Source: an uncultured Lachnospiraceae bacterium | GTDB lineage: Bacteria; Bacillota; Clostridia; Lachnospirales; Lachnospiraceae | Length of the DNA stretch: 64,000 bases | Reading direction: 5' to 3' | NCBI GenBank assembly: GCA_944381615.1 | Contig: CALWLT010000011.1 | Coordinates: 1 to 64,000 of the forward strand | Shown: positions 1 through 9,474 of the stretch, piece by piece | How positions within the stretch are numbered: position 1 is the first letter of the stretch | Layout of the letters: every line of letters begins with the position of its first letter | Notes under the pieces: generated by a model | The model's database searches: none | Told to the model about the DNA's origin: nothing | The model's input: the letters and a program-made list of their open reading frames with translations, nothing else | Program-made: the position numbers and the translations under genes

Positions 1-330
1 TAAAAGAGTCTCAGCTTGCTTCTTAGCGTATCTCAACAAAATCAACCTTGTTTCAAATGGCTATTTTTCAATAGCTTGTTTCAGTGCGCCATCTTTAGGC
101 TGCCCTCTACTTTCTTTCACACTATTCTCCTCGTATTTTTTTTACTATTATATAGCATTTCCCGTCATATTTCCACAGAATTTCCAAATCTGTCCGAATC
201 CCCGTCCGTGTAAGAAAACTTTAAGGAACATTAAGAAAAATCAGATAGGACGGGGCCGGCGTATCCGCTATAATAGAAGGGACGAAACAGGAAAACGGGC
301 CGGCGGCAGAAGGGCGGGAGGAAGCAGGCT
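1..330. other. Left-edge intergenic region with a possible truncated minus-strand reading frame
   Basis: No convincing complete gene lies here. On the minus strand a -10-like TATAAT (147-152), a GAGGAG ribosome-binding site near 126-131 and a GTG at 118-120 open a short frame. It meets a TAG after 19 codons (61-63), and the same frame then stays open to the window edge. This could be the start of a decayed or frameshifted gene cut by the boundary, or chance. On the plus strand, TAAG-type direct repeats near 210-240 precede the first operon. I could not assign a product. Confidence 0.25.
246..274 (+). promoter_or_regulatory. Candidate promoter of the ABC exporter operon with upstream direct repeats
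   Basis: A perfect TATAAT lies at 269-274, about 50 bases before the GTG start of the first gene. The matching -35 (246-251) is poor, which suits an activated promoter. Just upstream, TTAAG-type repeats at 221 and 231 and a TAAG at 211 are 10 bp apart, typical spacing for an OmpR-family response-regulator site. Confidence 0.35.
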
Positions 331-1083
331 GTGAGCGGGGAGGAGAACCGGAAGGTAAAACCGGTCATCGAGGTCAGAAATCTCTATAAGATTTACCGGG
401 TCGGGGAGACAAAGGTCCGCGCGCTAAACGGCGTGGATTTTGCGATCCGGCGCGGCGAATTCTGCGCGATTGTGGGTACCTCCGGTTCCGGCAAATCGAC
501 GCTTCTGAACATGCTGGCGGGGCTGGAGCGGCCCAGCCGGGGTGAGATTGTCATCGCGGGAAAACACATCGAGAAGATGAATGAGAATCAGCTGGTGGCG
601 TTCCGCCGGGATCACATCGGCTTTATTTTCCAGTCCTACAATCTCCTGGGGACGATGAACGCGCTGGAGAATGTGGCGCTGCCGCTCTCGTTCCGCGGGA
701 TCGAGAAGAAAAAGCGCACGGCGCTGGCGGCCCGCTATCTGAAGCTGGTGGGGCTGGAGCGGCTGGAGGACCATATGCCCAACCAGATGTCCGGCGGCCA
801 GCAGCAGCGGGTGGGGATCGCCCGGGCGCTGGTGGTAAAGCCGGAGATTATTTTTGCCGACGAGCCGACGGGCAACCTGGATTCCCACACGACGATGGAT
901 GTCCTGCGGCTGATGCAGCAGATTGTGCGGGAGCAGAACCAGACGCTGATCATGGTCACGCACGACGATCATCTGGCGGCTTATGCCGACCGGATTTTCC
1001 ATATTATCGACGGGAAGATTGTGAAGATTGAGGAACACGCCCGGCAGGACGGCGGGGCAGGCGGGGAGGAAGAGGAAGGATGA
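331..1083 (+). CDS. MacB/LolD-type ABC transporter ATP-binding protein
   Basis: This 250-residue ATPase powers the FtsX-type permease encoded two genes downstream. Walker A GTSGSGKST is at residues 49-57, the Q-loop near 101, the signature MSGGQQQR at 153-160, Walker B IIFADE followed by the family-typical PTGNLD at about 173-184, and the H-loop His near 211. The start is GTG with GGGAGGAAG upstream. The stop overlaps the next start (ATGA). The C-terminal tail is Gly/Glu-rich. Family knowledge gives cytoplasmic ATP hydrolysis driving mechanical work on periplasmic or extracellular substrates; the substrate is unknown. Confidence 0.93.
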   Translation: MSGEENRKVKPVIEVRNLYKIYRVGETKVRALNGVDFAIRRGEFCAIVGTSGSGKSTLLNMLAGLERPSRGEIVIAGKHIEKMNENQLVAFRRDHIGFIFQSYNLLGTMNALENVALPLSFRGIEKKKRTALAARYLKLVGLERLEDHMPNQMSGGQQQRVGIARALVVKPEIIFADEPTGNLDSHTTMDVLRLMQQIVREQNQTLIMVTHDDHLAAYADRIFHIIDGKIVKIEEHARQDGGAGGEEEEG

Positions 1084-2930
1084 AGCAGTGGTGGAAATGG
1101 CCGGTAATTCTGCTGGCGGCGTGTTTTCTGGCCTTTGCGGGCACGGGGACGGCGCAGGCGGAGATGCTGGATACGACGAATTTCGGGGACAACGCGGAGA
1201 CGGTAACCATCAGCAAGGTGCCGAGGGGCAAGGCGGGAAGCAAGATTTCCATCCGCATGACCATTCACAACACGGGGACCAAGGGAGATAATTACCTGGA
1301 GAAGATCCGCCTGGTCAACGCGTATGAATATGAGAAGTTCATGCGCGATCAGTTCGGGGACGAGGACGACGACGCGAGCGAGCTTGCGTGGTACGACAGC
1401 TCGTTCCCCTTTGAGGCGACCTCGGAGACCTTTGCCGAGAAGGAGATCAACGTAAAGCCGGGTTCTTCCAAGTCCGTTACGCTGACCTACCGGCTGCGGC
1501 GCGATCTGGCGGCCGGCTATTACCAGGCGTTTTTCTACATCGACGACAACCTGCGGATCGGCGTCAACCTGTGGGTGTCGGCCTACGACGGATCGACCGA
1601 TGAGGATGATGAGGACACGGAGAGCCTGGACTATTCGTTTTCGACCGGGAACAATCAGATGACGCCGGTCGGCGCTTACGGGCAGGTGCTGGACTTTGGC
1701 GTGAACCTGATTAATACGGGACTCAAGAAGGCGTACGACGTGCGCGTGGACATGCAGCTGGACGCCGACGTGACGAAGTTTCCCTTCGCCATCAACGAGG
1801 GGAATTACCTGCGCACGATGGGCGATATGGAGCCGGGGCAGATGGTAACGGTGCCCTACACGATGGTCGTGCGGGACGATGTGAAGACGGGATTTTTCCC
1901 GATTACCTACCTGATCACGTACCGCGAGGAGGAGGGGGGCGAATTCTCCGAGCCGGTAGAGAAGGTCTTCTATGTGCGCATCGAGGGCGAGGACGACGAT
2001 GAGCTGGACGCCGACGCGGGAGAGCAGGAGCGGACGAAGGCCCGGATTATCGTGGACAGCTTCGAGACGGTCCCGGCGGAGATCTACGCCGGCCAGCCCT
2101 TCGAGCTGCGGATCCGCATGAAGAACGCGTCCTCGGACGTGAGCGCCAGCAATATCATGTTTACCTTTGAGTCGGAGGAGGTGGAGAACAGCCCGATCTT
2201 TACTTCGGACACGGGATCGACTTCGGTGGTGGTCAACAGCCTGTCGCCGGGATCGACGGCGGATCTGACCATGCTGTTCGTGCCCTCGCCGACGGCGGAG
2301 CAGAAGTCGTACCGCATGACGATCAAGGAGCAGTACGACAGCCCGGAATTTAAGAATGCCGAGGAGGAGGTCAAGATTGCCCTGCCGGTCAGACAGGAGC
2401 CGCGGCTGAATACGAGCACCATTGAAGTGATGCCGGAGAGCATCGAGGTGGGTTCGGAGACGAACGTCATGTTCGGCATCAACAATACGGGCAAGGTGCT
2501 GCTCTACAACGTGATGGCCCGCTTCGAGGCGGATTCCGTGCAGACGGTGGAGACGTACGTGGGCAACATCAAGCCGGGCGAGACGGGCAATGTGGATACG
2601 ATGCTGACCGGCGCGGCGCCGACGATGGACGACGGGCGCGTCAGGATTATCATTTCGTATGAGGATGAGAACGGGATCGTCACGGAGACGGAGAAGGAGA
2701 TGCTCCTTTTCGTGACCGAGCCGGTGGACATGTCGGCCGGGATGGACATGATGGGCGACATGGGGATGGAAGGCATGGAGGAAGAGGCGTCCGGCCCGCC
2801 CCTGTGGCCGGCCGGGCTTGCGGCGGTGGCAGCAGCCGCCGGGATCCTCGTTTTTGTGCGCATCCGCCGCAGGAAGAAAAATGCGGGAATGAAAGAGGAG
2901 GAAGAGGACCTGGACGATGAAATTTCTTGA
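1080..2930 (+). CDS. Secreted, membrane-anchored CARDB/S-layer-like domain protein of the ABC exporter operon
   Basis: The 616-residue protein has a signal peptide (residues 1-27, ending AQA). Several beta-sandwich-like segments follow, with the repeated NTG, PG and LTYRL-type patterns of CARDB/COG1361-like extracellular domains. A single C-terminal transmembrane helix (about 572-593) precedes a charged cytoplasmic tail. A Met-rich stretch (about 548-568, MDMMGDMGMEGM) sits just before the helix and could bind a soft metal; that is inference. It overlaps its neighbours by 4 and 14 bases, so it is an integral part of the transporter. It occupies the place where a MacA-like adaptor would be in Gram-negative systems. 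Confidence 0.75.
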   Translation: MKQWWKWPVILLAACFLAFAGTGTAQAEMLDTTNFGDNAETVTISKVPRGKAGSKISIRMTIHNTGTKGDNYLEKIRLVNAYEYEKFMRDQFGDEDDDASELAWYDSSFPFEATSETFAEKEINVKPGSSKSVTLTYRLRRDLAAGYYQAFFYIDDNLRIGVNLWVSAYDGSTDEDDEDTESLDYSFSTGNNQMTPVGAYGQVLDFGVNLINTGLKKAYDVRVDMQLDADVTKFPFAINEGNYLRTMGDMEPGQMVTVPYTMVVRDDVKTGFFPITYLITYREEEGGEFSEPVEKVFYVRIEGEDDDELDADAGEQERTKARIIVDSFETVPAEIYAGQPFELRIRMKNASSDVSASNIMFTFESEEVENSPIFTSDTGSTSVVVNSLSPGSTADLTMLFVPSPTAEQKSYRMTIKEQYDSPEFKNAEEEVKIALPVRQEPRLNTSTIEVMPESIEVGSETNVMFGINNTGKVLLYNVMARFEADSVQTVETYVGNIKPGETGNVDTMLTGAAPTMDDGRVRIIISYEDENGIVTETEKEMLLFVTEPVDMSAGMDMMGDMGMEGMEEEASGPPLWPAGLAAVAAAAGILVFVRIRRRKKNAGMKEEEEDLDDEIS

Positions 2931-4269
2931 TCTGATATCGATGAGCGCGGGGAACCTGCTCAGGCGGAAGCTCAGGACATTTCTGACGGTTCTCGGCGTG
3001 ACCATCGGGACGGCGTCCATCGTCGTCATGGTCTCCATTGGCATCGGGCTTAAGGAATTTACGATGGAGCAGTATGCGTCCTCCGGCAGCCTGACGGCAA
3101 TCCAGGTGTATAATTACGGGGCCGGTATGACGGGCGAGAATGTGGATCCGGAGGACAGCTTCATGACGGATGAGACAGTGGCGATGTTTGCGGCGCTCCC
3201 GCATGTGACGGACGCGTATCCGCGGCTGAGCCTGGGTGTCATCATGCGGCAGGGGGTCTACGAGGGGAACGTGCAGATGTACGGGATCCCGGTCTCGGCC
3301 ATGGACTCGATTCCGCTGAAGGAGGGCACGCTGCCGCCGCCGGACGCGTCGGGCCTGGAGATGGTGGTCGGCAATATGGTGGCCCAGAACTTTTACAATG
3401 CGAAGAGCGGAAAGGGGTACTGGGATACGGGAGAGATGCCGGACGTCGATTTTACGAAGCCGGTGTTTACCATTTTTGACACCAGCGCCTACTATCAGTC
3501 GCAGAATCCGTCGGGCGGAGAGGGCCAGGCGGTTAAGGCCCCCAAGAAATATATGCTGAAAGCGTCGGGCCTGGTGGAGGGCGGGCCGGAGGACTGGAAT
3601 GAGTACAGCTACGGCGTGTACGTGGATCTGGAGAAGCTGAAAACGCAGCTGAAGCAGGTGTTTAAAAAGGATCCCATCCCGGGGCAGCCGACCAACAAGA
3701 AGGGAAAGCCCTACAGCTACTTTATCTATGACGAGGCGACGGTCAACGTGGACGACATGGATCACGTGGTGGAGGTGCAGAAGCAGATCAACAACATGGG
3801 CTATCAGGCCACCAGCCAGATGGAGTGGCTGGAGCAGTCCCAGCAGCAGTCGAACATGGTGCAGGCCGCGCTGGGCGGCATCGGCGCCGTCTCGCTGTTT
3901 GTGGCGGCCATCGGCATTGCCAATACGATGATGATGTCCATCTATGAGCGGACGAAGGAGATCGGAATCCTGAAGGTCCTGGGCTGCTCCCTGGGGACCA
4001 TCCGCAATATGTTTCTGGTAGAGGCCGGTTTTATCGGGCTGGCCGGCGGGATTGCGGGAGTCACGCTGAGCCTGCTCGTCTCCTTTCTGATCAATCATTT
4101 TCTGGCGGCGGCCTTTCTTTACGGCATGGAGGGGAAGCTTTCCGTCATCCCGCTGTGGCTGGCGGTGCCGAGCATTTTCTTTGCCGTTCTGATCGGCATG
4201 GCGGCCGGTTTCTGGCCGGCTATCCGGGCCATGCGCCTGAGCGCGCTGGCCGCGATCCGAAACGAATAG
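2917..4269 (+). CDS. FtsX/MacB-like ABC transporter permease
   Basis: A 450-residue permease with the MacB topology. One N-terminal membrane segment follows the motif NLLRRKLRTFLTVLGVTIG. A large extracellular MacB-core-like region spans residues 45-315, and three C-terminal helices lie at roughly 320-345, 370-400 and 410-440. The typical NTMMMSIYERTKEIGILK motif is present. It is the last gene of the operon, starts inside the 3' end of the CARDB-like gene and is followed by two GC-rich hairpins. It probably acts as a dimer with the ATPase. Confidence 0.9.
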   Translation: MKFLDLISMSAGNLLRRKLRTFLTVLGVTIGTASIVVMVSIGIGLKEFTMEQYASSGSLTAIQVYNYGAGMTGENVDPEDSFMTDETVAMFAALPHVTDAYPRLSLGVIMRQGVYEGNVQMYGIPVSAMDSIPLKEGTLPPPDASGLEMVVGNMVAQNFYNAKSGKGYWDTGEMPDVDFTKPVFTIFDTSAYYQSQNPSGGEGQAVKAPKKYMLKASGLVEGGPEDWNEYSYGVYVDLEKLKTQLKQVFKKDPIPGQPTNKKGKPYSYFIYDEATVNVDDMDHVVEVQKQINNMGYQATSQMEWLEQSQQQSNMVQAALGGIGAVSLFVAAIGIANTMMMSIYERTKEIGILKVLGCSLGTIRNMFLVEAGFIGLAGGIAGVTLSLLVSFLINHFLAAAFLYGMEGKLSVIPLWLAVPSIFFAVLIGMAAGFWPAIRAMRLSALAAIRNE

Positions 4270-4277
4270 GGAATCAT

Positions 4278-4343
4278 CGCCCCCGAGAGCACTGTTTCCG
4301 GGGGCGCTGTTCGGCCCGCCGGTCTGTCCGGCGGGCCGGTTTT
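4278..4343 (+). terminator. Double hairpin terminator after the exporter operon
   Basis: A first hairpin pairs 4278-4285 with 4299-4306. A second, perfect 11-bp stem pairs 4312-4322 with 4328-4338 around a 5-nt loop and is followed by TTTT (4340-4343). It separates the exporter operon from the arginine operon. Confidence 0.8.
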
Positions 4344-4411
4344 ATGCATGGAAAATGAATTTTATGCATAAAAATGCTTCTTTATCCCGTATAAATTCAT
4401 AAAAATACAAA
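4341..4411 (+). promoter_or_regulatory. ARG-box-like operator array (ArgR/AhrC sites)
   Basis: Three AT-rich elements resemble the Firmicutes ARG box (consensus like CATGAATAAAAATKCAAK). They are at 4343-4360, 4363-4379 (ATGCATAAAAATGCTT) and 4394-4411 (AATTCATAAAAATACAAA). TTTATGCAT is repeated at 4341 and 4361, exactly 20 bp apart. They lie directly upstream of the argG promoter, where an arginine-responsive repressor would act. No argR gene is in the window. Confidence 0.65.
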
Positions 4412-4418
4412 AAACCTC

Positions 4419-4447
4419 TTGCATAATTCAGATCACAGAGGTATAAT
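4419..4447 (+). promoter_or_regulatory. Promoter of the arginine biosynthesis operon
   Basis: TTGCAT (4419-4424) and TATAAT (4442-4447) are separated by exactly 17 bp, immediately downstream of the ARG-box-like sites and about 60 bases before argG. Confidence 0.8.
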
Positions 4448-4508
4448 CAGGCTAATTTCACAGCGGGAACACCGCAGGTCAAAAAAAGAAAAAGCGGAGG
4501 AATCTGAC

Positions 4509-5759
4509 ATGGAGAAGAAATATAATAAGATTGTACTGGCCTATTCCGGAGGACTGGACACGTCCGTCCTGATTCCGTGGCTGAAAGAGCGCTACGGCTG
4601 CGAGGTCATCGCCGTTTCGGCCGATGTGGGACAGGGTACGGAGCTGGACGGCCTGGAGGAGAAGGCGTTAAAGACCGGCGCTTCCAAGCTGTACATCGAG
4701 GATCTGAAGAAGGAGTTTGTGGAGGATTACATCATCCCCACCGTGAAGGCCGGGGCCGCCTATGAGCATTATCTGCTGGGCACCTCCTTCGCCCGCCCGA
4801 TCATCGCCAAGCGAATCGTGGAGATTGCGAAGAAGGAGGGCGCGGACGCCATCTGCCACGGCTGCACGGGCAAGGGAAATGATCAGGTGCGTTTCGAGCT
4901 GGCGATCAAGGCGTTTGCGCCGCAGATGGACGTGATTGCCCCCTGGCGCTTCTGGGAGCTGAACTCCCGCGAGAAGGAGATCGAGTACGCCGAGGCGCAC
5001 AAGATCCCGTTAAAGATTACCAAGGAGACGAACTATTCCAAGGATAAAAACCTGTGGCATCTGTCGCACGAGGGCCTGGATCTGGAGGATCCGGCCAACG
5101 AGGCGCCGCTTAACAAGCCGGGCTTTCTGGAGCTGGGCGTGTCGCCCGAGATGGCGCCGGATAAGCCCACCTATGTGAAAATTCATTTCGAGAAGGGCGT
5201 CCCCACCAGCGTAAACGGCGAGGAGATGGACTGCGAGAAGGTCATCGAGACGCTGAATAAGCTGGGCGGCGAGAACGGCTGCGGCATCCTTGACCTGGTG
5301 GAGAACCGTCTGGTCGGCATGAAGAGCCGGGGCGTCTATGAGACGCCGGGCGGCACGATTCTCTATAAGGCGCATGAGAAGCTGGAAGAGATCACGCTGG
5401 ATAAGGAGACGCAGCACTACAAACAGCAGCTGGCGCTGAAGTTTGCCGATCTGGTATATAACGGGCAGTGGTATACGCCGCTGCGCAAGGCCATGAGCGC
5501 GTTCGTGGATTCCACGCAGGAGACGGTAACGGGCGATGTGACGCTGAAGCTTTACAAGGGCAATATCATCCCGGCTTCGGTAACCTCTCCCTACAGCCTG
5601 TACTCGGCGGATATGGCGACGTTTGACGAGGACGACTGCTACAACCAGGCGGATTCGGCCGGCTTTATCAATCTCTTTGGCCTGCCGATCAAGGTGCGGG
5701 CGCTGAACGATCAGGCGCTGGCCGCCCGGACGGGGGAGCATTTCCCGTCGGTGGAGTAA
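4509..5759 (+). CDS. argG: Argininosuccinate synthase
   Basis: The 416-residue cytoplasmic enzyme joins citrulline and aspartate with ATP to give argininosuccinate. The ATP-binding [10 protein letters not shown] motif lies at residues 11-20, and [23 protein letters not shown] and the [15 protein letters not shown] region follow. The start at 4509 is preceded by AGCGGAGG at good spacing; an upstream in-frame start at 4419 is rejected because it overlaps the promoter. It heads the argGHCJBDF cluster. Confidence 0.97.
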   Translation: MEKKYNKIVLAYSGGLDTSVLIPWLKERYGCEVIAVSADVGQGTELDGLEEKALKTGASKLYIEDLKKEFVEDYIIPTVKAGAAYEHYLLGTSFARPIIAKRIVEIAKKEGADAICHGCTGKGNDQVRFELAIKAFAPQMDVIAPWRFWELNSREKEIEYAEAHKIPLKITKETNYSKDKNLWHLSHEGLDLEDPANEAPLNKPGFLELGVSPEMAPDKPTYVKIHFEKGVPTSVNGEEMDCEKVIETLNKLGGENGCGILDLVENRLVGMKSRGVYETPGGTILYKAHEKLEEITLDKETQHYKQQLALKFADLVYNGQWYTPLRKAMSAFVDSTQETVTGDVTLKLYKGNIIPASVTSPYSLYSADMATFDEDDCYNQADSAGFINLFGLPIKVRALNDQALAARTGEHFPSVE

Positions 5760-5890
5760 GCCGTCTGCAGGGCAGATAAAGGAAACAGAAACCATACGGC
5801 CATCGGGACGCCCGCCGGGCGGCCGGTGGCCGTGTGAAGTCAGACAGAAAGCAGGATGGAAAGCGCCGCAGAGGCGGCACGGAGGTTATT

Positions 5891-7279
5891 ATGGCGAAGT
5901 TATGGGCAGGGCGTTTCGGGAAAGAGACGGATCGGGAGGTCAATGATTTTAACTCCTCGATTTCATTCGACTGCCGCTTATATAAGGAAGACATTACCGG
6001 GTCGATGGCCCATGCGGCGATGCTGGGAAAACAGGGGATCATCGGCGCCGAAGAGGCGGAGCAGATCATTGCGGGCCTGGAGGGCATCCGGAAGGATTTC
6101 GAGGCGGGGACCCTTCATTTTTCCCAGGACTACGAAGACATTCACATGAACGTGGAGCAGATCCTGACGGAGCGGATCGGGGACGCGGGCAAGCGTCTGC
6201 ACACGGCCCGCTCGCGCAACGATCAGGTCGCGCTGGATATGCGCCTCTATGTGAAAAAAGAGATCGGCGCCATCAAAGCGCTGATTATTGATTTTATGGA
6301 GGCGCTCTGCGACAGCGCCAAGAAAAATCTGGACACGGTTATGCCGGGGTACACGCATCTGCAGCGGGCACAGCCGGTTACCTTCGGCCACTATATGATG
6401 GCCTATGCCAATATGATGAAGCGCGACGTGATCCGGCTGGAAAACTGCCTGGAGGGGATGGACGACATGCCGCTGGGATCCGGCGCGCTGGCCTCGACCA
6501 CGTACCCGATCGACCGGGATTTCGTGCGCCGGGAGCTCGGGTTTGCCCGCCTGACGGACAATTCGCTGGACGGTGTTTCCGACCGCGATTACTGCGTGGA
6601 GCTGTGCGGCGCTCTGTCCATCCTGATGATGCACCTGTCCCGTTTTTCCGAGGAGATCATCGCCTGGTGCTCCTGGGAATTTAAGTTTGTGGAGCTGGAC
6701 GACGCATTTTCCACCGGTTCCTCCATCATGCCGCAGAAGAAGAATCCGGACGTCTGCGAGCTGGTGCGCGGCAAGACGGGGCGCGTCTACGGCGATCTGA
6801 TGACGCTTCTGACCATGCTGAAGGGGATTCCGCTGGCATACAATAAGGATATGCAGGAGGACAAGGAAGCGGTGTTCGACGCCATCGATACGGTCAAGCA
6901 GTGCCTGCGGGTGCTGACGCCGATGTTCGCCACCATGGAGCTGTGCAAGGACAACATGAAGAAGGCGGCGCTCCGGGGCTTTATCAACGCGACGGACTGC
7001 GCGGATTACCTGACCAAGAAGGGGATGCCGTTCCGCGACGCCTATAAGACGGTCGGTCAGCTGGTGGCGCAGTGCGTGCGCGAGGACAAGTCGCTGGCGG
7101 ATCTGACGCTGGAGGAATACCGGGCGCACTCGGAGCTGTTTGCGGAGGACGTCTACGAGGCGATCGATCTGAAGACGTGCGTGCGCGGGCGCAACGTGAT
7201 CGGCGGGCCGTCTCCGGAGGAGGTCTCCAGGCAGATCGCCGTGATCGAGCGCTTTATCAAAGAACGGGAAAATGGCTGA
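5891..7279 (+). CDS. argH: Argininosuccinate lyase
   Basis: The 462-residue enzyme splits argininosuccinate into arginine and fumarate. The fumarase/lyase superfamily signature GSSIMPQKKNP is at residues 276-286, and the conserved TARSRNDQVALD and GYTHLQRAQP segments are at 105-116 and 153-162. The ATG at 5891 has GGAGG five bases upstream; a longer in-frame extension from 5834 is not favoured. It follows argG after 131 bases containing no evident terminator. Confidence 0.97.
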   Translation: MAKLWAGRFGKETDREVNDFNSSISFDCRLYKEDITGSMAHAAMLGKQGIIGAEEAEQIIAGLEGIRKDFEAGTLHFSQDYEDIHMNVEQILTERIGDAGKRLHTARSRNDQVALDMRLYVKKEIGAIKALIIDFMEALCDSAKKNLDTVMPGYTHLQRAQPVTFGHYMMAYANMMKRDVIRLENCLEGMDDMPLGSGALASTTYPIDRDFVRRELGFARLTDNSLDGVSDRDYCVELCGALSILMMHLSRFSEEIIAWCSWEFKFVELDDAFSTGSSIMPQKKNPDVCELVRGKTGRVYGDLMTLLTMLKGIPLAYNKDMQEDKEAVFDAIDTVKQCLRVLTPMFATMELCKDNMKKAALRGFINATDCADYLTKKGMPFRDAYKTVGQLVAQCVREDKSLADLTLEEYRAHSELFAEDVYEAIDLKTCVRGRNVIGGPSPEEVSRQIAVIERFIKERENG

Positions 7280-7302
7280 GAAAGCCGGCGCAGGGGGAAA
7301 AG

Positions 7303-8241
7303 ATGGCAAAACCAAAGGTTTTTATCGACGGAAAAGAAGGGACGACGGGCCTGCAGATCTACGAGAGGCTGGCCGGCCGGACGGACATCGAGCTTCTTCT
7401 GATTGACGAGGAGAAGCGCAAGGATACCGAAGAACGGAAAAAATATATCAACGAGGCGGATCTGGTCTTTTTCTGCCTGCCGGACGCGGCGGCGATCGAG
7501 GCGGCGGAGCTGGCGGAGAACCCGAAGACGCGCATCATCGACGCTTCAACCGCCCACCGGACGGCGCCGGGCTGGGATTACGGCCTGGCGGAGCTTGATA
7601 AAGAGCACCGGGAGCGGATCCGGGTTTCTTCGCGGGTGGCCAATCCGGGCTGCCACGCCACCGGCTTTATCACGGCCGTGTATCCGCTGGTCGCCACCGG
7701 CCTGGTGCAGAAATACTGCCCGCTGACGGCATTTTCCCTGACGGGATACTCCGGCGGCGGCAAGAAAATGATCGCGCAGTACGAGTCGGATCAGAAGCCG
7801 GAGAGCTTTTTGGCGCCGCGCATCTACGGGCTGGATCTCAGGCACAAACACCTGCCGGAGATGCAGAAGGTCTGCGGGCTGGAGATGCCGCCGGTGTTCT
7901 GCCCGGTGGTGGACGATTATTACAAGGGAATGGCGGTTACCGTCATGCTGCCCAACAGCCTGCTTCCGGGACAGCCTTCGGCGAAGAAGATTTATGAGGC
8001 GCTGGCGTCCTGGTACGGGAAGGAGAAACTCATCAAGGTACATCCCTTCGGCTACGAGGGGATGATCGCGGCCGGCAGCATGGCCGGGCGCGACAGCCTG
8101 GAGCTGATCGTAAACGGACACGAGGATCAGACGATTGTGACGGCCCTGTTTGATAATCTGGGAAAGGGCGCTTCCGGCGCGGCCGTGCAGAACATGAACC
8201 TGATGCTGGGGTTTGAGGAGACGAGAGGGCTGGTTGTGTAG
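7303..8241 (+). CDS. argC: N-acetyl-gamma-glutamyl-phosphate reductase, short class
   Basis: The 312-residue enzyme reduces N-acetylglutamyl phosphate to the semialdehyde with NADPH. FIDGKEGTTGLQIYERL near the N-terminus is the dinucleotide-binding region, and the catalytic Cys is in NPGCHATG (Cys117). The length and the GKEGTTG form match the short ArgC class rather than the longer B. subtilis/E. coli-like class. The start at 7303 is 23 bases after argH, with GGGGGAAAAG as ribosome-binding site; a longer frame from 7072 would run inside argH. Confidence 0.94.
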   Translation: MAKPKVFIDGKEGTTGLQIYERLAGRTDIELLLIDEEKRKDTEERKKYINEADLVFFCLPDAAAIEAAELAENPKTRIIDASTAHRTAPGWDYGLAELDKEHRERIRVSSRVANPGCHATGFITAVYPLVATGLVQKYCPLTAFSLTGYSGGGKKMIAQYESDQKPESFLAPRIYGLDLRHKHLPEMQKVCGLEMPPVFCPVVDDYYKGMAVTVMLPNSLLPGQPSAKKIYEALASWYGKEKLIKVHPFGYEGMIAAGSMAGRDSLELIVNGHEDQTIVTALFDNLGKGASGAAVQNMNLMLGFEETRGLVV

Positions 8242-8265
8242 CGGCCGGAAAGGAGAGAGGGATTC

Positions 8266-9474
8266 ATGAAATTTACAGAAGGCGGCGTCTGCGCCGCAAA
8301 AGGCTTTCAGGCAGGCGCGATGCGCTGCGGAATCCGCAAATCGCAGACGAAAAAGGATCTGGCGATGATCCGTTCGGACGTGCTCTGCAACGCGGCGGCG
8401 GTTTATACCTTAAACCGGGTCAAGGCGGCTCCGGTCCTCCTGACTAAGGAGCATCTGGCGGACGGGAAGGCGCAGGCGGTCATCGTGAATTCCGGCAATG
8501 CCAACGCCTGCGCGCCGTTTGGGATTGAGAATGCCAGAAGAGAGGCGAAGGCGGCGGCCCGGGCGCTGGGCGTGCGGGAGGAGGATGTGATCGTCGCTTC
8601 CACCGGCGTCATCGGACAGACGCTTCCCATCGAGGCCATCGAGGAGCACGCCGGAAGCATGGAGATGAAATACGGCAATTCCCTGACGGCGGCGGAAGCC
8701 ATCATGACGACGGATACGAAGGTTAAAACGATCGCCGTGGAGTTTGAGGCCGGCGGGGTAAGCTGCCGCATGGGCGGTATCTGCAAGGGCTCGGGCATGA
8801 TCCATCCCAACATGGGCACGATGCTCTGCTTTATCACGACGGACTGCGCCATCTCTTCGGAACTGATGAAGAAGGCGCTCCTCCATAATGTTGCGAAGAC
8901 GTTTAACCGGGTTACGGTGGACGGGGATACCTCGACGAACGATATGTGCGCCGTCCTGGCCAACGGCCTGGCGGGCAATCCGGAGATCACGGCGGAGGGG
9001 AGCGATTACGAGACGTTTCGGGAAGCGCTGCAGGCCGTGATGGAGGATCTGGCGAGAAAGATCGCGGCCGACGGCGAAGGAGCCGGGCGGCTCATGACCT
9101 GTACGGTCTGCGGCGCGGCCGACGAGGCGGCCGCGGAAACGATGGCCAAGTCCATCGCCTCTTCTTCTCTGGTCAAGGCCGCCATGTTTGGGGCGGACGC
9201 CAACTGGGGCCGCGTGCTCTGCGCGATGGGATACTCGGGCGCGGTGTTCGACACGGAGCGGGTGCGGATCGAATTTGCCTCGAAGGCCGGGCGCATTGCG
9301 GTCTGCGAGAACGGGCGGGGACTCGATTTTGACGAGACGCTGGCCAAAGAGATCCTGAGCCAGGATGAGGTGGAGATTCTCGCCGTCCTGGAAGAGGGCG
9401 AAGGCCGGGCGACCTGCTGGGGCTGCGATTTAACCTACGACTATGTAAAGATCAATGGAGATTACCGGACATGA
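8266..9474 (+). CDS. argJ: Bifunctional ornithine acetyltransferase / N-acetylglutamate synthase
   Basis: The 402-residue proenzyme transfers the acetyl group from N-acetylornithine to glutamate, recycling acetate in the cyclic arginine pathway. The autoproteolysis motif reads KGSGMIHPNMGTML at about 174-187; cleavage before Thr185 would give alpha and beta chains. The family commonly has Ala where Gly184 stands. GDTSTNDM and the C-terminal GCDLTYDYVKINGDY are typical. AAGGAGAGAGG precedes the ATG. No argA or argE is visible nearby, consistent with the cyclic route. Confidence 0.96.
   Translation: MKFTEGGVCAAKGFQAGAMRCGIRKSQTKKDLAMIRSDVLCNAAAVYTLNRVKAAPVLLTKEHLADGKAQAVIVNSGNANACAPFGIENARREAKAAARALGVREEDVIVASTGVIGQTLPIEAIEEHAGSMEMKYGNSLTAAEAIMTTDTKVKTIAVEFEAGGVSCRMGGICKGSGMIHPNMGTMLCFITTDCAISSELMKKALLHNVAKTFNRVTVDGDTSTNDMCAVLANGLAGNPEITAEGSDYETFREALQAVMEDLARKIAADGEGAGRLMTCTVCGAADEAAAETMAKSIASSSLVKAAMFGADANWGRVLCAMGYSGAVFDTERVRIEFASKAGRIAVCENGRGLDFDETLAKEILSQDEVEILAVLEEGEGRATCWGCDLTYDYVKINGDYRT

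Noticed and set aside
16..213. Plus-strand frame of 65 codons at the left edge
   Set aside because: No ribosome-binding site, AT-rich low-complexity hydrophobic translation, and it overlaps a better minus-strand promoter/start arrangement.
981..3044. Long open frame on the minus strand opposite the ABC exporter genes
   Set aside because: It is an antisense shadow produced by high-GC codon use. It is Arg/His/Leu-rich without any domain, and the plus-strand genes have clear motifs and coupling. The same applies to the other long minus-strand frames at 5978-7315, 29718-31487 and 37134-39599.
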